From NCBI GenBank assembly GCA_023388235.1, contig JAEWGQ010000209.1, positions 1-13,036 on the forward strand: a stretch of 13,036 nt of DNA, written 5' to 3'. A model generated the notes under the pieces. That model saw only the letters and a list, made by a program, of their open reading frames with translations. It was not told the origin of the DNA and searched no databases. This document shows positions 6,362 to 13,036 of the stretch, in pieces. Numbering within the stretch: the stretch's first letter is position 1; every line of letters begins with the position of its first letter. The position numbers and the translations under genes are program-made. Origin of the DNA: Actinomycetes bacterium (GTDB taxonomy: Bacteria > Actinomycetota > Actinomycetes > Actinomycetales > Cellulomonadaceae).

Positions 6362-9085
6362 TCAGGAGGAGGCGACCGTGGCGCTCTCCTCGGCCGGGGC
6401 CCCCGCCCCGGCGGGCGCGTCAGCCGCACCCTGCTGCTCGCGGCGGCCACGCACCTCGGCGACGGAGGTGCCGTAGTAGGCCGCAGTCATGATGTCCTTC
6501 ATGTCCGCCCGCATCGGCATGCGGGGGTTGGCCGGCGCGCACTGGTCCTCGTACGCGCCCATCGCGACCTCGTCGAGCCGGGACAGGAAGTCCTGCTCGT
6601 CGACGCCCTGCGCCTGGAAGGACGACGGGATGCCGACCTTCGCGCGCAGCGCCTCGATCGCCAGGGCGTAGGACTCGACGCCCTGCTCCGGGGTCTCGGC
6701 CGGCAGACCCAGCATCTGGGCGATCTGCTGGAACCGCTCCGGGGCCACGTAGTGCTCGTACTTCGGCCAGCTGGTGAGCTTGGTCGGGATCTGGCCGTTG
6801 TACCGGATGACGTGCGGCAGCAGCGTGGCGTTCGTCCGGCCGTGGACCAGGTGGAACGTCGAGCCGATGACGTGCGCCATCGCGTGCACGATCCCCAGGA
6901 ACGCGTTGCCGAACGCCATGCCGGCGATGGTGCCCGCGTTGTGCATCTTCTCGCGGGCGTCCTTGGTGGCCGGGTCGGCCGGGTCGCCGTTCACCGACTG
7001 CGCCAGGTTGTCGAAGATCAGGCGGATCGCCTGCAGCGCCATGCCGTCGGTGAAGTCGTTGGCGTACACCGCGACGAACGCCTCGGTGGCGTGGGTCAGG
7101 GCGTCGAAGCCGGAGTCGGCGGCGAGCGAGCGCGGCATCTTCGAGGTGAGGACCGGGTCGATGATCGCGACCGTCGGGGTCAGCGCGTAGTCCGCCAGCG
7201 GGTACTTCTTGCCCGCGTCGGGGTCCGAGATGACCGCGAAGGGGGTGACCTCCGCGCCGGTGCCCGAGGTGGTGGGGATGCAGACCAGCTTGGCCAGCTC
7301 GCCCAGCGTCGGGAACTTGAACGCGCGCTTGCGGACGTCGAAGAACTTCTGCTTGAGGTCGGAGAAGACGATCTCCGGGTGCTCGTACAGCAGCCACATG
7401 ACCTTCGCGGCGTCCATCGGCGAGCCGCCGCCGAGCGCGATGATCGTGTCGGGGCGGAAGTGGCGCATCTGCGCCGCGCCGGCCTGGACGGTCTTGACGC
7501 TGGGCTCGGGCTCGACCTGGTCGATGATCTGGACCGACACGTTGTTGCCGCGGCGGTGCAGGACGTCCAGGACGCGGTCCACGAAGCCGAGGGTGGTCAT
7601 CGTGGCGTCGGTGACGATGGTGACGCGCTCGACGTCGGCCATGTCGGTCAGGTAGCGGATGGCGTTCGGCTCGAAGTACGTCTTGGCCGGGACCTTGAAC
7701 CACTGCAAGTTGTTGTTCCTCCGGCCCACGCGCTTGATGTTCACGAGGTTGATCGCCGACACGTTGTTCGACACCGAGTTGTGGCCGTAGGAGCCGCAGC
7801 CGAGGGTGAGCGACGGGATGAAGGCGTTGTAGATGTCGCCGATGCCGCCGAGCGACGACGGGGCGTTCGCGATCACGCGGATCGCCTTGACGCGGTTGCC
7901 GTAGACCTCGGTCAGCGCCTCGTCCTGCGTGTGGATCGCGGCGGAGTGGCCGAGGCCGTCGAACTCGACCATCTGCTCGGCGAGCTGGATGCCCTGCTCG
8001 GTCGAGGTGGCGCGCAGCACGGCGAGCACGGGGCAGAGCTTCTCGCGGGTCAGCGGCTCGCTCGGGCCGACCGAGCCGACCTCGGCCAGGATGATCGAGG
8101 TCTCGGCGGGGACGGTGAAGCCGGCCTGCTCGGCGATCCACTGCGGGGACTTGCCGACGACGGTCGGGTTCAGCTTGGCGTCGCCGCAGTTCTTGCCCTT
8201 GGCCTCGACGCCGAAGATGAACTTCTCGAGGAGCGCCTTCTCCTTCTTGGACGCGCGGTACGCGTGCAGGACGGCGAACTCGGCCAGCGCGGCGTCGTAG
8301 ATCTCGTCGTCCAGGATGACGGCCTGCTCGGAGGCGCAGATCATGCCGTTGTCGAACGACTTGGACAGCACCACGTCGTTGACGGCCCGCTTGAGCTTGG
8401 CGGTCTTCTCGATGTACGCGGGGACGTTGCCCGCGCCGACGCCGAGGGCCGGCTTGCCGCAGGAGTACGCGGCCCGGACCATCGCGTTGCCGCCGGTGGC
8501 GAGGATCGTCGAGACGCCGGGGTGGTTCATGAGCAGCCCGGTGGCCTCCATCGAGGGGGTCTCGACCCACTGGATGCAGTGCTCGGGGGCGCCGGCGGCG
8601 ATCGCGGCGTCGCGCACCACGCGGGCGGCGGCGACGGACGACTTCTGCGCGTTCGGGTGGAACGCGAAGATGATCGGGTTGCGGGTCTTCAGCGCGATGA
8701 GCGACTTGAAGATCGCGGTCGAGGTCGGGTTGGTGACCGGGGTCATCGCGCAGATGACGCCGACCGGCTCCGCGATCTCGGTGATGCCGTTGATCTCGTC
8801 GCGGCTGATGACGCCGACCGTCTTGAGCGCCGCCATCGAGTTGGTGACGTGCTCGCAGGCGAAGATGTTCTTGACGGCCTTGTCCTCGAAGACGCCGCGG
8901 CCGGTCTCCTCGACCGCGAGCTCGGCGAGCTGGCCGTGCTGGTCGAGGGCGGCGACCGCCGCCTTCTTGACCAGGCGGTCGACGTCCTCCTGGGTGAAGC
9001 GGGCGTACTCCGCCAGCGCCTTGGTGGCTCCGGCGACCAGCTGGTCGATGGCAGCCGCGGTGTCGGTGCTCGTCGTGATGCTCAC
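6362..9085 (-). CDS. adhE: Bifunctional acetaldehyde-CoA/alcohol dehydrogenase AdhE
   Basis: Reduces acetyl-CoA to acetaldehyde and then ethanol, using two NADH, and so regenerates NAD+ in mixed-acid fermentation. The 907-residue protein is a standard two-domain AdhE. Residues about 10-455 are a CoA-acylating aldehyde dehydrogenase with TPVTNPTST (115-123), VGAGNVPAYIEK (216-227) and catalytic Cys250 in GMICASEQAV. Residues about 465-870 are an iron-dependent alcohol dehydrogenase with the nucleotide loop GGGSPMD (552-558), PTTSGTGAEVTPF (604-616) and metal ligands Asp661, His665, His734 and His748. A low-complexity Ala/Gly/Glu tail of about 27 residues ends the protein; E. coli AdhE also ends in a low-complexity tail. 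The GTG at 9083-9085 is preceded by GGGAG (9093-9097) with a 7-nt spacer. Upstream lie Rex-like and hypoxia-box-like sites; downstream is a strong terminator, so it appears monocistronic. Family members assemble into spirosome filaments. Confidence 0.97.
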   Translation of the reverse strand: MSITTSTDTAAAIDQLVAGATKALAEYARFTQEDVDRLVKKAAVAALDQHGQLAELAVEETGRGVFEDKAVKNIFACEHVTNSMAALKTVGVISRDEINGITEIAEPVGVICAMTPVTNPTSTAIFKSLIALKTRNPIIFAFHPNAQKSSVAAARVVRDAAIAAGAPEHCIQWVETPSMEATGLLMNHPGVSTILATGGNAMVRAAYSCGKPALGVGAGNVPAYIEKTAKLKRAVNDVVLSKSFDNGMICASEQAVILDDEIYDAALAEFAVLHAYRASKKEKALLEKFIFGVEAKGKNCGDAKLNPTVVGKSPQWIAEQAGFTVPAETSIILAEVGSVGPSEPLTREKLCPVLAVLRATSTEQGIQLAEQMVEFDGLGHSAAIHTQDEALTEVYGNRVKAIRVIANAPSSLGGIGDIYNAFIPSLTLGCGSYGHNSVSNNVSAINLVNIKRVGRRNNNLQWFKVPAKTYFEPNAIRYLTDMADVERVTIVTDATMTTLGFVDRVLDVLHRRGNNVSVQIIDQVEPEPSVKTVQAGAAQMRHFRPDTIIALGGGSPMDAAKVMWLLYEHPEIVFSDLKQKFFDVRKRAFKFPTLGELAKLVCIPTTSGTGAEVTPFAVISDPDAGKKYPLADYALTPTVAIIDPVLTSKMPRSLAADSGFDALTHATEAFVAVYANDFTDGMALQAIRLIFDNLAQSVNGDPADPATKDAREKMHNAGTIAGMAFGNAFLGIVHAMAHVIGSTFHLVHGRTNATLLPHVIRYNGQIPTKLTSWPKYEHYVAPERFQQIAQMLGLPAETPEQGVESYALAIEALRAKVGIPSSFQAQGVDEQDFLSRLDEVAMGAYEDQCAPANPRMPMRADMKDIMTAAYYGTSVAEVRGRREQQGAADAPAGAGAPAEESATVASS

Positions 9086-9092
9086 GGGGCAA

Positions 9093-9097
9093 CTCCC
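9093..9097 (-). promoter_or_regulatory. Ribosome binding site of adhE
   Basis: GGGAG on the minus strand, 7 nt before the GTG start. It supports this start codon and shows that, unlike accD or the cyclase gene, the adhE message carries a leader (about 59 nt from the predicted start at 9144). Confidence 0.6.
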
Positions 9098-9150
9098 GAG
9101 GGTGGTCCGATGAAGGGGGGTGAGAGGGCTTCGTCGGCCTCACGTGGAGC

Positions 9151-9156
9151 ACGCTA
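9151..9156 (-). promoter_or_regulatory. -10 box of the adhE promoter
   Basis: TAGCGT on the minus strand fits TANNNT and predicts a transcription start near 9144. There is no good TTGACA-like -35; instead that position is taken by regulatory palindromes, as expected for an activator-dependent promoter. Confidence 0.4.
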
Positions 9157-9174
9157 TCGAGAAACTTTTCACAA
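9157..9174 (-). promoter_or_regulatory. Rex-like redox operator (18 bp) at the adhE promoter
   Basis: The minus strand reads TTGTGAAAAGTTTCTCGA. Compared with the Rex consensus TTGTGAA-N4-TTCACAA, the left half-site is exact and the right half matches 5 of 7. It is a distinctly AT-rich patch in GC-rich DNA and sits directly upstream of the -10, where bound repressor would block polymerase. Rex senses NADH/NAD+ and represses fermentation genes, including adhE, in several Gram-positive bacteria. The left half also equals a CRP/GlxR half-site (TGTGA), so that family is an alternative. Confidence 0.5.
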
Positions 9175-9179
9175 AGTCT

Positions 9180-9223
9180 GGGACCGGAGTCCCGGGGACG
9201 TAGGTCCGCAGGACGGACGTCCT
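9180..9223. promoter_or_regulatory. Three tandem GGAC-N4-GTCC palindromes, 15 bp apart: hypoxia-box-like (DosR/OsdR-type) activator array
   Basis: The units are GGGACCGGAGTCCC (9180-9193), GGGACGTAGGTCCG (9195-9208) and AGGACGGACGTCCT (9210-9223). Units 1 and 3 are perfect 5+5 palindromes around 4-nt centres; unit 2 has one mismatched outer pair. Their centres are exactly 15 bp apart. GGGAC-N4-GTCCC is the core of the mycobacterial DosR box (TTSGGGACTWWAGTCCCSAA) and resembles the sites of related NarL-family hypoxia regulators. The nearest unit is centred about 42 bp before the predicted adhE start, a usual activator position. The regulator is not in the window, so its identity is inferred. 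Confidence 0.5.
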
Positions 9224-9276
9224 AGGGTCGCAGCGCCGTGACCTGCGGTTTCGTCATCGGGGGAGTCCGCAGGACG
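9204..9276. repeat. Repeated palindromic element GTCCGCAGGACG upstream of adhE
   Basis: The 12-mer GTCCGCAGGACG occurs at 9204-9215 and 9265-9276. Its core CCGCAGG also occurs inverted (CCTGCGG) at 9242-9248, so 9242-9273 could form a 7-bp stem. The first copy is formed by the junction of the second and third hypoxia-box-like palindromes. The distal copies may be degenerate extra sites or a separate operator. Confidence 0.4.
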
Positions 9277-9311
9277 CGCGAGGACGGGGTTGCCGGGCGC
9301 GCGCACGGGAC

Positions 9312-9344
9312 GTCCGGCCGGGGGCGCGCACCCGCCGGCCGGAC
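9312..9344 (-). terminator. Hairpin terminator of the GH65 phosphorylase gene
   Basis: GTCCGGCCGG (9312-9321) pairs perfectly with CCGGCCGGAC (9335-9344), and GGG/CCC pairs can extend the stem inward past a bulge. It lies 10 nt beyond the stop codon of the minus-strand phosphorylase gene and separates that operon from the adhE promoter region. Confidence 0.6.
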
Positions 9345-9354
9345 CTCCCGCGCC

Positions 9355-11868
9355 TCAGTCGCGCGCCGGGGGCGGCGGCGTCAGGACCGTCGGGTGGTCC
9401 GGGACGCTCGCCGTCATGAGGGTGCCGTCGGCGCGGCGCGTGCCCTCGATGTCGCGCACCGTGGGGGTGCCGATGAGCCGCGGCGCGGGGGCCAGGGGGA
9501 CGACGACCGGCTCGCCCGCGACGACAGTGACGGGCTCGCCGCGCACGACGAGCTCCGCGGCCTCGCCGTCCTCGACCGTGAGGCGCAGCTCGGTGTGCCG
9601 GACGTCGACGCGCACGCGCGTCCCGCGCAGGGTGAGCCGGAACGTCAGCCCGTCCCACACCTCCGGCAGGCGCGGGTCGAGGGACACGACGCCCTCGTGG
9701 TCCCGCAGGCCGCCGAACCCGCAGGCCAGCGCGCTCCACACCCCGCCGGCCGACGCGACGTGCACGCCGTCGGCGGTGTTGTGGTGCAGGTCCGCCAGGT
9801 CGACGTACAGCGCGGCGGTGAAGTACCGCAGGGCGAGCTCCTGGTAGCCCACCTCCGAGGCGACGATCGACTGCACGACGGCCGACAGGGTGGAGTCCCC
9901 GGTGGTCAGCGGGTCGTAGTAGTCGAAGTCCGCGAGCTTCTCCTCCGCGGTGAACTGGTCGCCCTGCAGGAACAGGGCCAGCACCACGTCCGCCTGCTTG
10001 AGCACCTGGAACCGGTAGATCACCAGCGGGTGGTAGTACAGCAGCAGGGGGCGCTTCGCCGGGTCGGTGTTGGCCAGGTCCCACAGCTCCTTCTCCAGGA
10101 ACTGCGCGTCCTGCGGGTGGATGCCGAGCCGCTCGTCGAACGGGATGTGCATCCGCTCGGCGGCGTGCGCCCACTCGTCCAGCTCGTCCTGCGTCAGGTG
10201 CAGCCGGCCGACCATCGCGGCGTGCGCGGCCGGGTCGCGGCGCGCGAGCCGCTCGACGGCCTGCACGGCGCCGCGCAGGTTCGCCCGCGCCATGACGTTC
10301 GTGAACAGGTTGTCGTTCACGACGGTCGTGTACTCGTCCGGGCCGGTGACGCCGTGGATGTGGAACTGCGCGTCGCCGTTGGTGCCGCGCCAGAACCCGA
10401 GGTCCGCCCACATGCGGGCCGTCTCGACCAGGATGTCGATCGCCTCGCGGGCCAGGAAGCCCTCGTCGCCGGTGGCGGCGACGTACTGCCGCACGGCGTG
10501 CGCGATGTCGGCGTCGATGTGGTACTGCGCGGTGCCCGCGGCGTAGTACGCGGAGGCCTCCTCGCCGTTGATCGTGCGCCACGGGAACAGCGCGCCGTGC
10601 TGGTTCAGCTCGGCGGCGCGCCGGCGGGCGGCGTCGAGCATCGTGTACCGGAACCGCAGCGCGTTGCGCGCCACCCGCGGCGACGTGTACGTCAGGAACG
10701 GCAGGACGTAGATCTCGGTGTCCCAGAAGTAGTGCCCGCTGTACCCCGACCCCGTCAGGCCCTTGGCGGCGATGCCGTTCGCCTCCGCGCGGGCCGTGGC
10801 CTGCGCGATCTGGAACAGGTTCCACCGCACGGCCTGCTGCAGGTCCGGCTGCCCGGGCAGCTCGACGTCGCTGCGCGCCCAGAAGTCGTCCAGCCACGCC
10901 CGCTGGTCGGCGATCTGCTGCTCCGCGCCCGTGCGCGCCACCCGGTCCAGCGTGCGGCGGCAGCGGTCCGCGAGCTCGCGCGCCGGCACGCCGCGGGACG
11001 TGTGGTAGGTGACGACCTTGGTGATCCGGACGGTCTGCCCCTGCCGGGCGTCGATCCGGTAGACGTGCTTGGCGAGGTCCTCCTCGACCAGCGAGAGCTC
11101 CTCGTAGTCGTTCTCGGTGTCGATGGTGTGGTCGGCCGCCACGGCCAGGGTCATCCCGGACGCCGCGGCGCGGTAGGACAGCACGTACCGGCCGTCGCCC
11201 GCCCAGTGCGTGCTCGGCTGCAGCACCCGCTCCGTGAGGGTCTCCGACTTGCGCGGGTCGAAGCCCTCGCCCATCGCGGCGGCCCGGACGTGGTACTCGT
11301 CCTGCCCGTCCTGGCGGTTGAGGATCTGGCTGCTGATGACGACCGGCGCGTCGGCGTCGAGCATCGTGAGCTCGTAGGTGAGCACCGCGAGGTGCCGCTC
11401 GGCGAACGACACCATGCGCCGCGTGCGGACGTGCACCCGCTTGCCCGACGGGGTCTGCCAGACCAGGGAGCGGTGCAGCACGCCGTCGCGGAAGTCGAGG
11501 CTGCGCTCGTACTCGTGCAGGTCGGCGACGGTCAGCAGCAGCGGCTCGTCGTCGACGTACAGCCGCATGATCTTCGCGTCGGGGACGTTGACGATCGTCT
11601 GGCCGACGCGGGCGAAGCCGTACGCCTCCTCCGCGTGCCGGATCGGCCAGGTCTCGTGGAACCCGTTGATGAACGTGCCGTGGCTGTGGCTGTCCCGGCC
11701 CTCCTCGGCGTTGCCGCGCATGCCGAGGTAGCCGTTGCCGACGGCGAACAGCGTCTCGGTCCGGCCGAGGTCCGCGGCGTCGTACCGGGTCTCGCGCAGG
11801 CGCCAGGCGTCGGCCGGGAACCGGTTGCGGTCCAGGGGGTCGGGGGTGAACAGGGAGGTGTGGTTCAC
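9355..11868 (-). CDS. Glycoside hydrolase family 65 disaccharide phosphorylase (maltose/trehalose/kojibiose phosphorylase type)
   Basis: An 837-residue cytosolic GH65 enzyme, expected to split an alpha-linked glucosyl disaccharide with inorganic phosphate, inverting configuration to give beta-glucose 1-phosphate plus glucose. Residues about 1-280 are the N-terminal beta-sandwich (VGNGYLGMRGN, 43-53). The (alpha/alpha)6 barrel follows, with HYFWDTEIYVLPF (379-391), the general acid Glu512 in GVTGPDEYT (506-514), KQADVV (624-629) and the phosphate-binding segment TADGVHVASAGG (698-709). A small C-terminal beta domain ends the protein. Linkage specificity (maltose, trehalose, kojibiose, nigerose) cannot be told from these motifs. 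The GTG at 11866-11868 overlaps the phosphoglucomutase stop by 4 nt and has GAGGG at 11878-11882, so translation is coupled. The mutase-phosphorylase pair matches Rv3400-Rv3401 of mycobacteria. Confidence 0.93.
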   Translation of the reverse strand: MNHTSLFTPDPLDRNRFPADAWRLRETRYDAADLGRTETLFAVGNGYLGMRGNAEEGRDSHSHGTFINGFHETWPIRHAEEAYGFARVGQTIVNVPDAKIMRLYVDDEPLLLTVADLHEYERSLDFRDGVLHRSLVWQTPSGKRVHVRTRRMVSFAERHLAVLTYELTMLDADAPVVISSQILNRQDGQDEYHVRAAAMGEGFDPRKSETLTERVLQPSTHWAGDGRYVLSYRAAASGMTLAVAADHTIDTENDYEELSLVEEDLAKHVYRIDARQGQTVRITKVVTYHTSRGVPARELADRCRRTLDRVARTGAEQQIADQRAWLDDFWARSDVELPGQPDLQQAVRWNLFQIAQATARAEANGIAAKGLTGSGYSGHYFWDTEIYVLPFLTYTSPRVARNALRFRYTMLDAARRRAAELNQHGALFPWRTINGEEASAYYAAGTAQYHIDADIAHAVRQYVAATGDEGFLAREAIDILVETARMWADLGFWRGTNGDAQFHIHGVTGPDEYTTVVNDNLFTNVMARANLRGAVQAVERLARRDPAAHAAMVGRLHLTQDELDEWAHAAERMHIPFDERLGIHPQDAQFLEKELWDLANTDPAKRPLLLYYHPLVIYRFQVLKQADVVLALFLQGDQFTAEEKLADFDYYDPLTTGDSTLSAVVQSIVASEVGYQELALRYFTAALYVDLADLHHNTADGVHVASAGGVWSALACGFGGLRDHEGVVSLDPRLPEVWDGLTFRLTLRGTRVRVDVRHTELRLTVEDGEAAELVVRGEPVTVVAGEPVVVPLAPAPRLIGTPTVRDIEGTRRADGTLMTASVPDHPTVLTPPPPARD

Positions 11869-12632
11869 GGCTGGGTGCCCTCGGCGTCGTCGGACGTGGT
11901 GACGAGCTCCGCGAGGTCGTCCACCACCAGGTCAGCCCCCTGCTGCAGCAGCACCGCGGCGCCCGCGCCCCGGTCCACGCCGACGACGAGCCCGAAGTCC
12001 CCGGCCCGGCCGGAGGCGACGCCGGACTCGGCGTCCTCGACGACGGCCGCGCGGGCCGCGGGCACGCCGAGCTGCTCGGCGGCGTGCCGGTAGGTCGCCG
12101 GGTCCGGCTTGCCGGCGAGCCCGCGCGCGGCGGCCACCAGGCCGTCCACGACGAGCGGGAACCGGTCGGTCAGGCCCGCCGCCGCGAGCACCGGGACCGC
12201 GTTCCGGCTGCTGGAGACGACCGCGACCGCGCGGCCGTCGGCGATCAGCGCGTCCACCAGCCGCACCGAGCCCGGGTAGGGCGTGACGCCCTCGGTCTCG
12301 AGCACCTGCGTGAACACGGCGTTCTTCCGGTTGCCGAGCCCGCACACGGTCGGGGTGGCGGGGTCGTCGGCCGGGTCGCCCCACGGCAGCTCGATGCCGC
12401 GCGACGCCAGCAGCGAGCGGACGCCCTCGTACCGCGGCTTGCCGTCGATGTGCGCGAAGTAGTCGGCGTCGGTGTAGGGCGCCGCGCCGCGCTCGTCCAG
12501 CAGCGGCGTGAACAGCCGGGCCCACGCGTGCATGTGCACGACGGCGGTCGGCGTCAGGACGCCGTCGAGGTCGAACAGGACGGCGTCCAGTCCGTCGAGG
12601 ACCGCCGCGGGGCGGTCGAGGGCGGGTGCCAC
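11865..12632 (-). CDS. pgmB: Beta-phosphoglucomutase (HAD superfamily)
   Basis: Converts beta-D-glucose 1-phosphate, the product of the coupled GH65 phosphorylase, to glucose 6-phosphate for glycolysis. The 255-residue protein carries HAD motif I FDLDGVLT (20-27) with nucleophile Asp21 and acid/base Asp23, the helical cap with IDGKPRYEGVRSLLASRGI (62-80) and YGLGNRKN-like GLGNRKN (98-104), motif II with a serine near 140 (VVSSSRN), motif III Lys175 (GKPDP) and motif IV Glu199-Asp200 (VVEDAESG). The cap sequence is typical of beta-PGM rather than of general phosphatases. The GTG at 12630-12632 has GGAG 5 nt upstream. It begins 15 bp after the LacI-type regulator stop and overlaps the phosphorylase start by 4 nt, indicating one operon. 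Confidence 0.93.
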   Translation of the reverse strand: MAPALDRPAAVLDGLDAVLFDLDGVLTPTAVVHMHAWARLFTPLLDERGAAPYTDADYFAHIDGKPRYEGVRSLLASRGIELPWGDPADDPATPTVCGLGNRKNAVFTQVLETEGVTPYPGSVRLVDALIADGRAVAVVSSSRNAVPVLAAAGLTDRFPLVVDGLVAAARGLAGKPDPATYRHAAEQLGVPAARAAVVEDAESGVASGRAGDFGLVVGVDRGAGAAVLLQQGADLVVDDLAELVTTSDDAEGTQP

Positions 12633-12647
12633 GGGTGCTCCAGGGGA

Positions 12648-13036
12648 TCAGGGGGTCGGTGCTGCGGTCAGGTCGGGCCGGTCGGGGTGGTGCCGGGCGG
12701 CGGGCGCGAGGGTGGACGCCCGGACGACGAGCTCCGGCGCCACGAACCCGGCGGGTGCCGGCGGGTGCCCCGGCCCGGTGCCGAGCCGGGCCAGCACCTG
12801 CTCGACGAGGGTCTGCGCCACCAGTGTCGTCGGTTGCCGCACGCTCGTCAGCCCGGGACGCGCGAGCGTCGCCAGGTCGGAGTCGTCGAACCCCGTCACC
12901 GCGACGTCCCGGCCGGGGGTCGCGCCCGCGTCGGTGACGGCGTCCAGCGCGCCGAGCGCCAGCACGTCCGAGGCGCAGACCAGCGCGGTCGGGGCGTCCG
13001 CCGCGGCGGCGAGCGCGGCGGCGACCACCGTCGTGG
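12648..13036 (-). CDS. LacI-family transcriptional regulator, C-terminal part (N-terminus beyond the window)
   Basis: The last 129 or so codons of a LacI/GalR repressor, open to the right edge. The helix-turn-helix and most of the sugar-binding domain are outside. What remains is the end of the periplasmic-binding-protein-like sensor domain. It has ALVCASDVLALGALDAV, the family signature where an induced co-repressor or inducer pocket is closed, then PGRDVAVTGFDDSDLATLARPGLTSVRQP, which ends the core fold, followed by a Pro/Ala-rich tail. It lies 15 bp upstream of the phosphoglucomutase gene in the same direction, so it most likely controls the disaccharide phosphorylase operon in response to the disaccharide or a related sugar. 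Its ligand cannot be deduced from this fragment. Confidence 0.9.
   Translation of the reverse strand, partial: TTVVAAALAAAADAPTALVCASDVLALGALDAVTDAGATPGRDVAVTGFDDSDLATLARPGLTSVRQPTTLVAQTLVEQVLARLGTGPGHPPAPAGFVAPELVVRASTLAPAARHHPDRPDLTAAPTP

Noticed and set aside
9120..9143. GTGAG...CTCAC inverted repeat in the adhE leader, considered as a CRP site or riboswitch stem
   Set aside because: The half-sites are 14 nt apart, too far for a CRP site, and the inner bases pair poorly; no known leader motif was recognised.
5987..9241. Very long plus-strand open frame (1084 codons) opposite adhE
   Set aside because: Its translation is compositionally biased (Arg, Gly, Asp, Val rich) without domains, and the opposite strand encodes a textbook AdhE. 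High-GC3 genes routinely leave such open antisense frames.
9228..9263. 11-codon minus-strand frame (MTKPQVTALRP) upstream of adhE, considered as a leader peptide
   Set aside because: It has no convincing SD, no runs of regulatory codons, and runs into the palindrome array upstream of the predicted transcription start, so it would not be in the adhE message.
9238..12093. Plus-strand open frame (951 codons) opposite the GH65 gene, preceded by TAGGGT at 9223-9228
   Set aside because: The TAGGGT looks like a -10 box 9 nt before a GTG, but the frame is an Arg/Val-rich shadow of the phosphorylase gene. A plus-strand antisense transcript cannot be excluded, but no coding function is supported.
1..13036. 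tRNA, rRNA, CRISPR arrays, transposases, attachment sites or defence genes
   Set aside because: I saw no cloverleaf-like segment, regularly spaced repeat-spacer pattern, transposase motif or terminal repeats; gene content looks like ordinary core metabolism.

Overview
The window is very GC-rich, high-GC3 coding DNA. It carries an AdhE-type fermentative dehydrogenase, a class III adenylate cyclase with a mycobacterial-style regulatory half, an AccD5/PccB-type carboxylase divergent from birA, and a GH65 phosphorylase coupled to beta-phosphoglucomutase. This points to a facultatively anaerobic, carbohydrate-degrading actinobacterium. Cellulomonas or a close relative is my best guess; it is an inference from gene content, not from a marker gene.

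Left part (1-4146): a partial acyl-CoA carboxylase beta subunit (minus) diverges across about 100 bp from a stand-alone biotin protein ligase (plus), the enzyme that would biotinylate the partner alpha subunit. The ligase is followed 10 bp later by an adenylate cyclase whose likely -10 box uses the ligase stop codon. A perfect CRP/GlxR-like palindrome covers the -35 area of that promoter. Then comes a Bcr/CflA-type drug efflux pump, which converges with an aminotransferase.

Middle part (4156-9085, all minus): a KAT/DapC-type aminotransferase, a 40-residue membrane protein, an alanine-rich helical lipoprotein, and the bifunctional aldehyde/alcohol dehydrogenase adhE. adhE ends at a perfect 16-bp terminator hairpin.

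The most interesting non-coding stretch is the 269-bp gap upstream of adhE (9086-9354). Moving away from the gene it holds a TANNNT -10, an 18-bp Rex-like redox operator, and three tandem GGAC-N4-GTCC palindromes with centres exactly 15 bp apart. These palindromes resemble the core of the DosR/OsdR hypoxia box. The geometry (Rex box between -10 and -35, first palindrome centred near -42) suggests NADH-dependent repression combined with hypoxia-type activation of ethanol fermentation.

Right part (9355-13036, all minus): the C-terminal part of a LacI-family repressor, then beta-phosphoglucomutase, then a GH65 disaccharide phosphorylase whose GTG start overlaps the mutase stop by 4 nt. Together they would take an alpha-linked glucosyl disaccharide to glucose 1-phosphate and then glucose 6-phosphate, probably under control of the adjacent repressor. 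No RNA genes, insertion sequences, CRISPR arrays or phage genes were seen, and no stretch over 300 bp lacks a gene.
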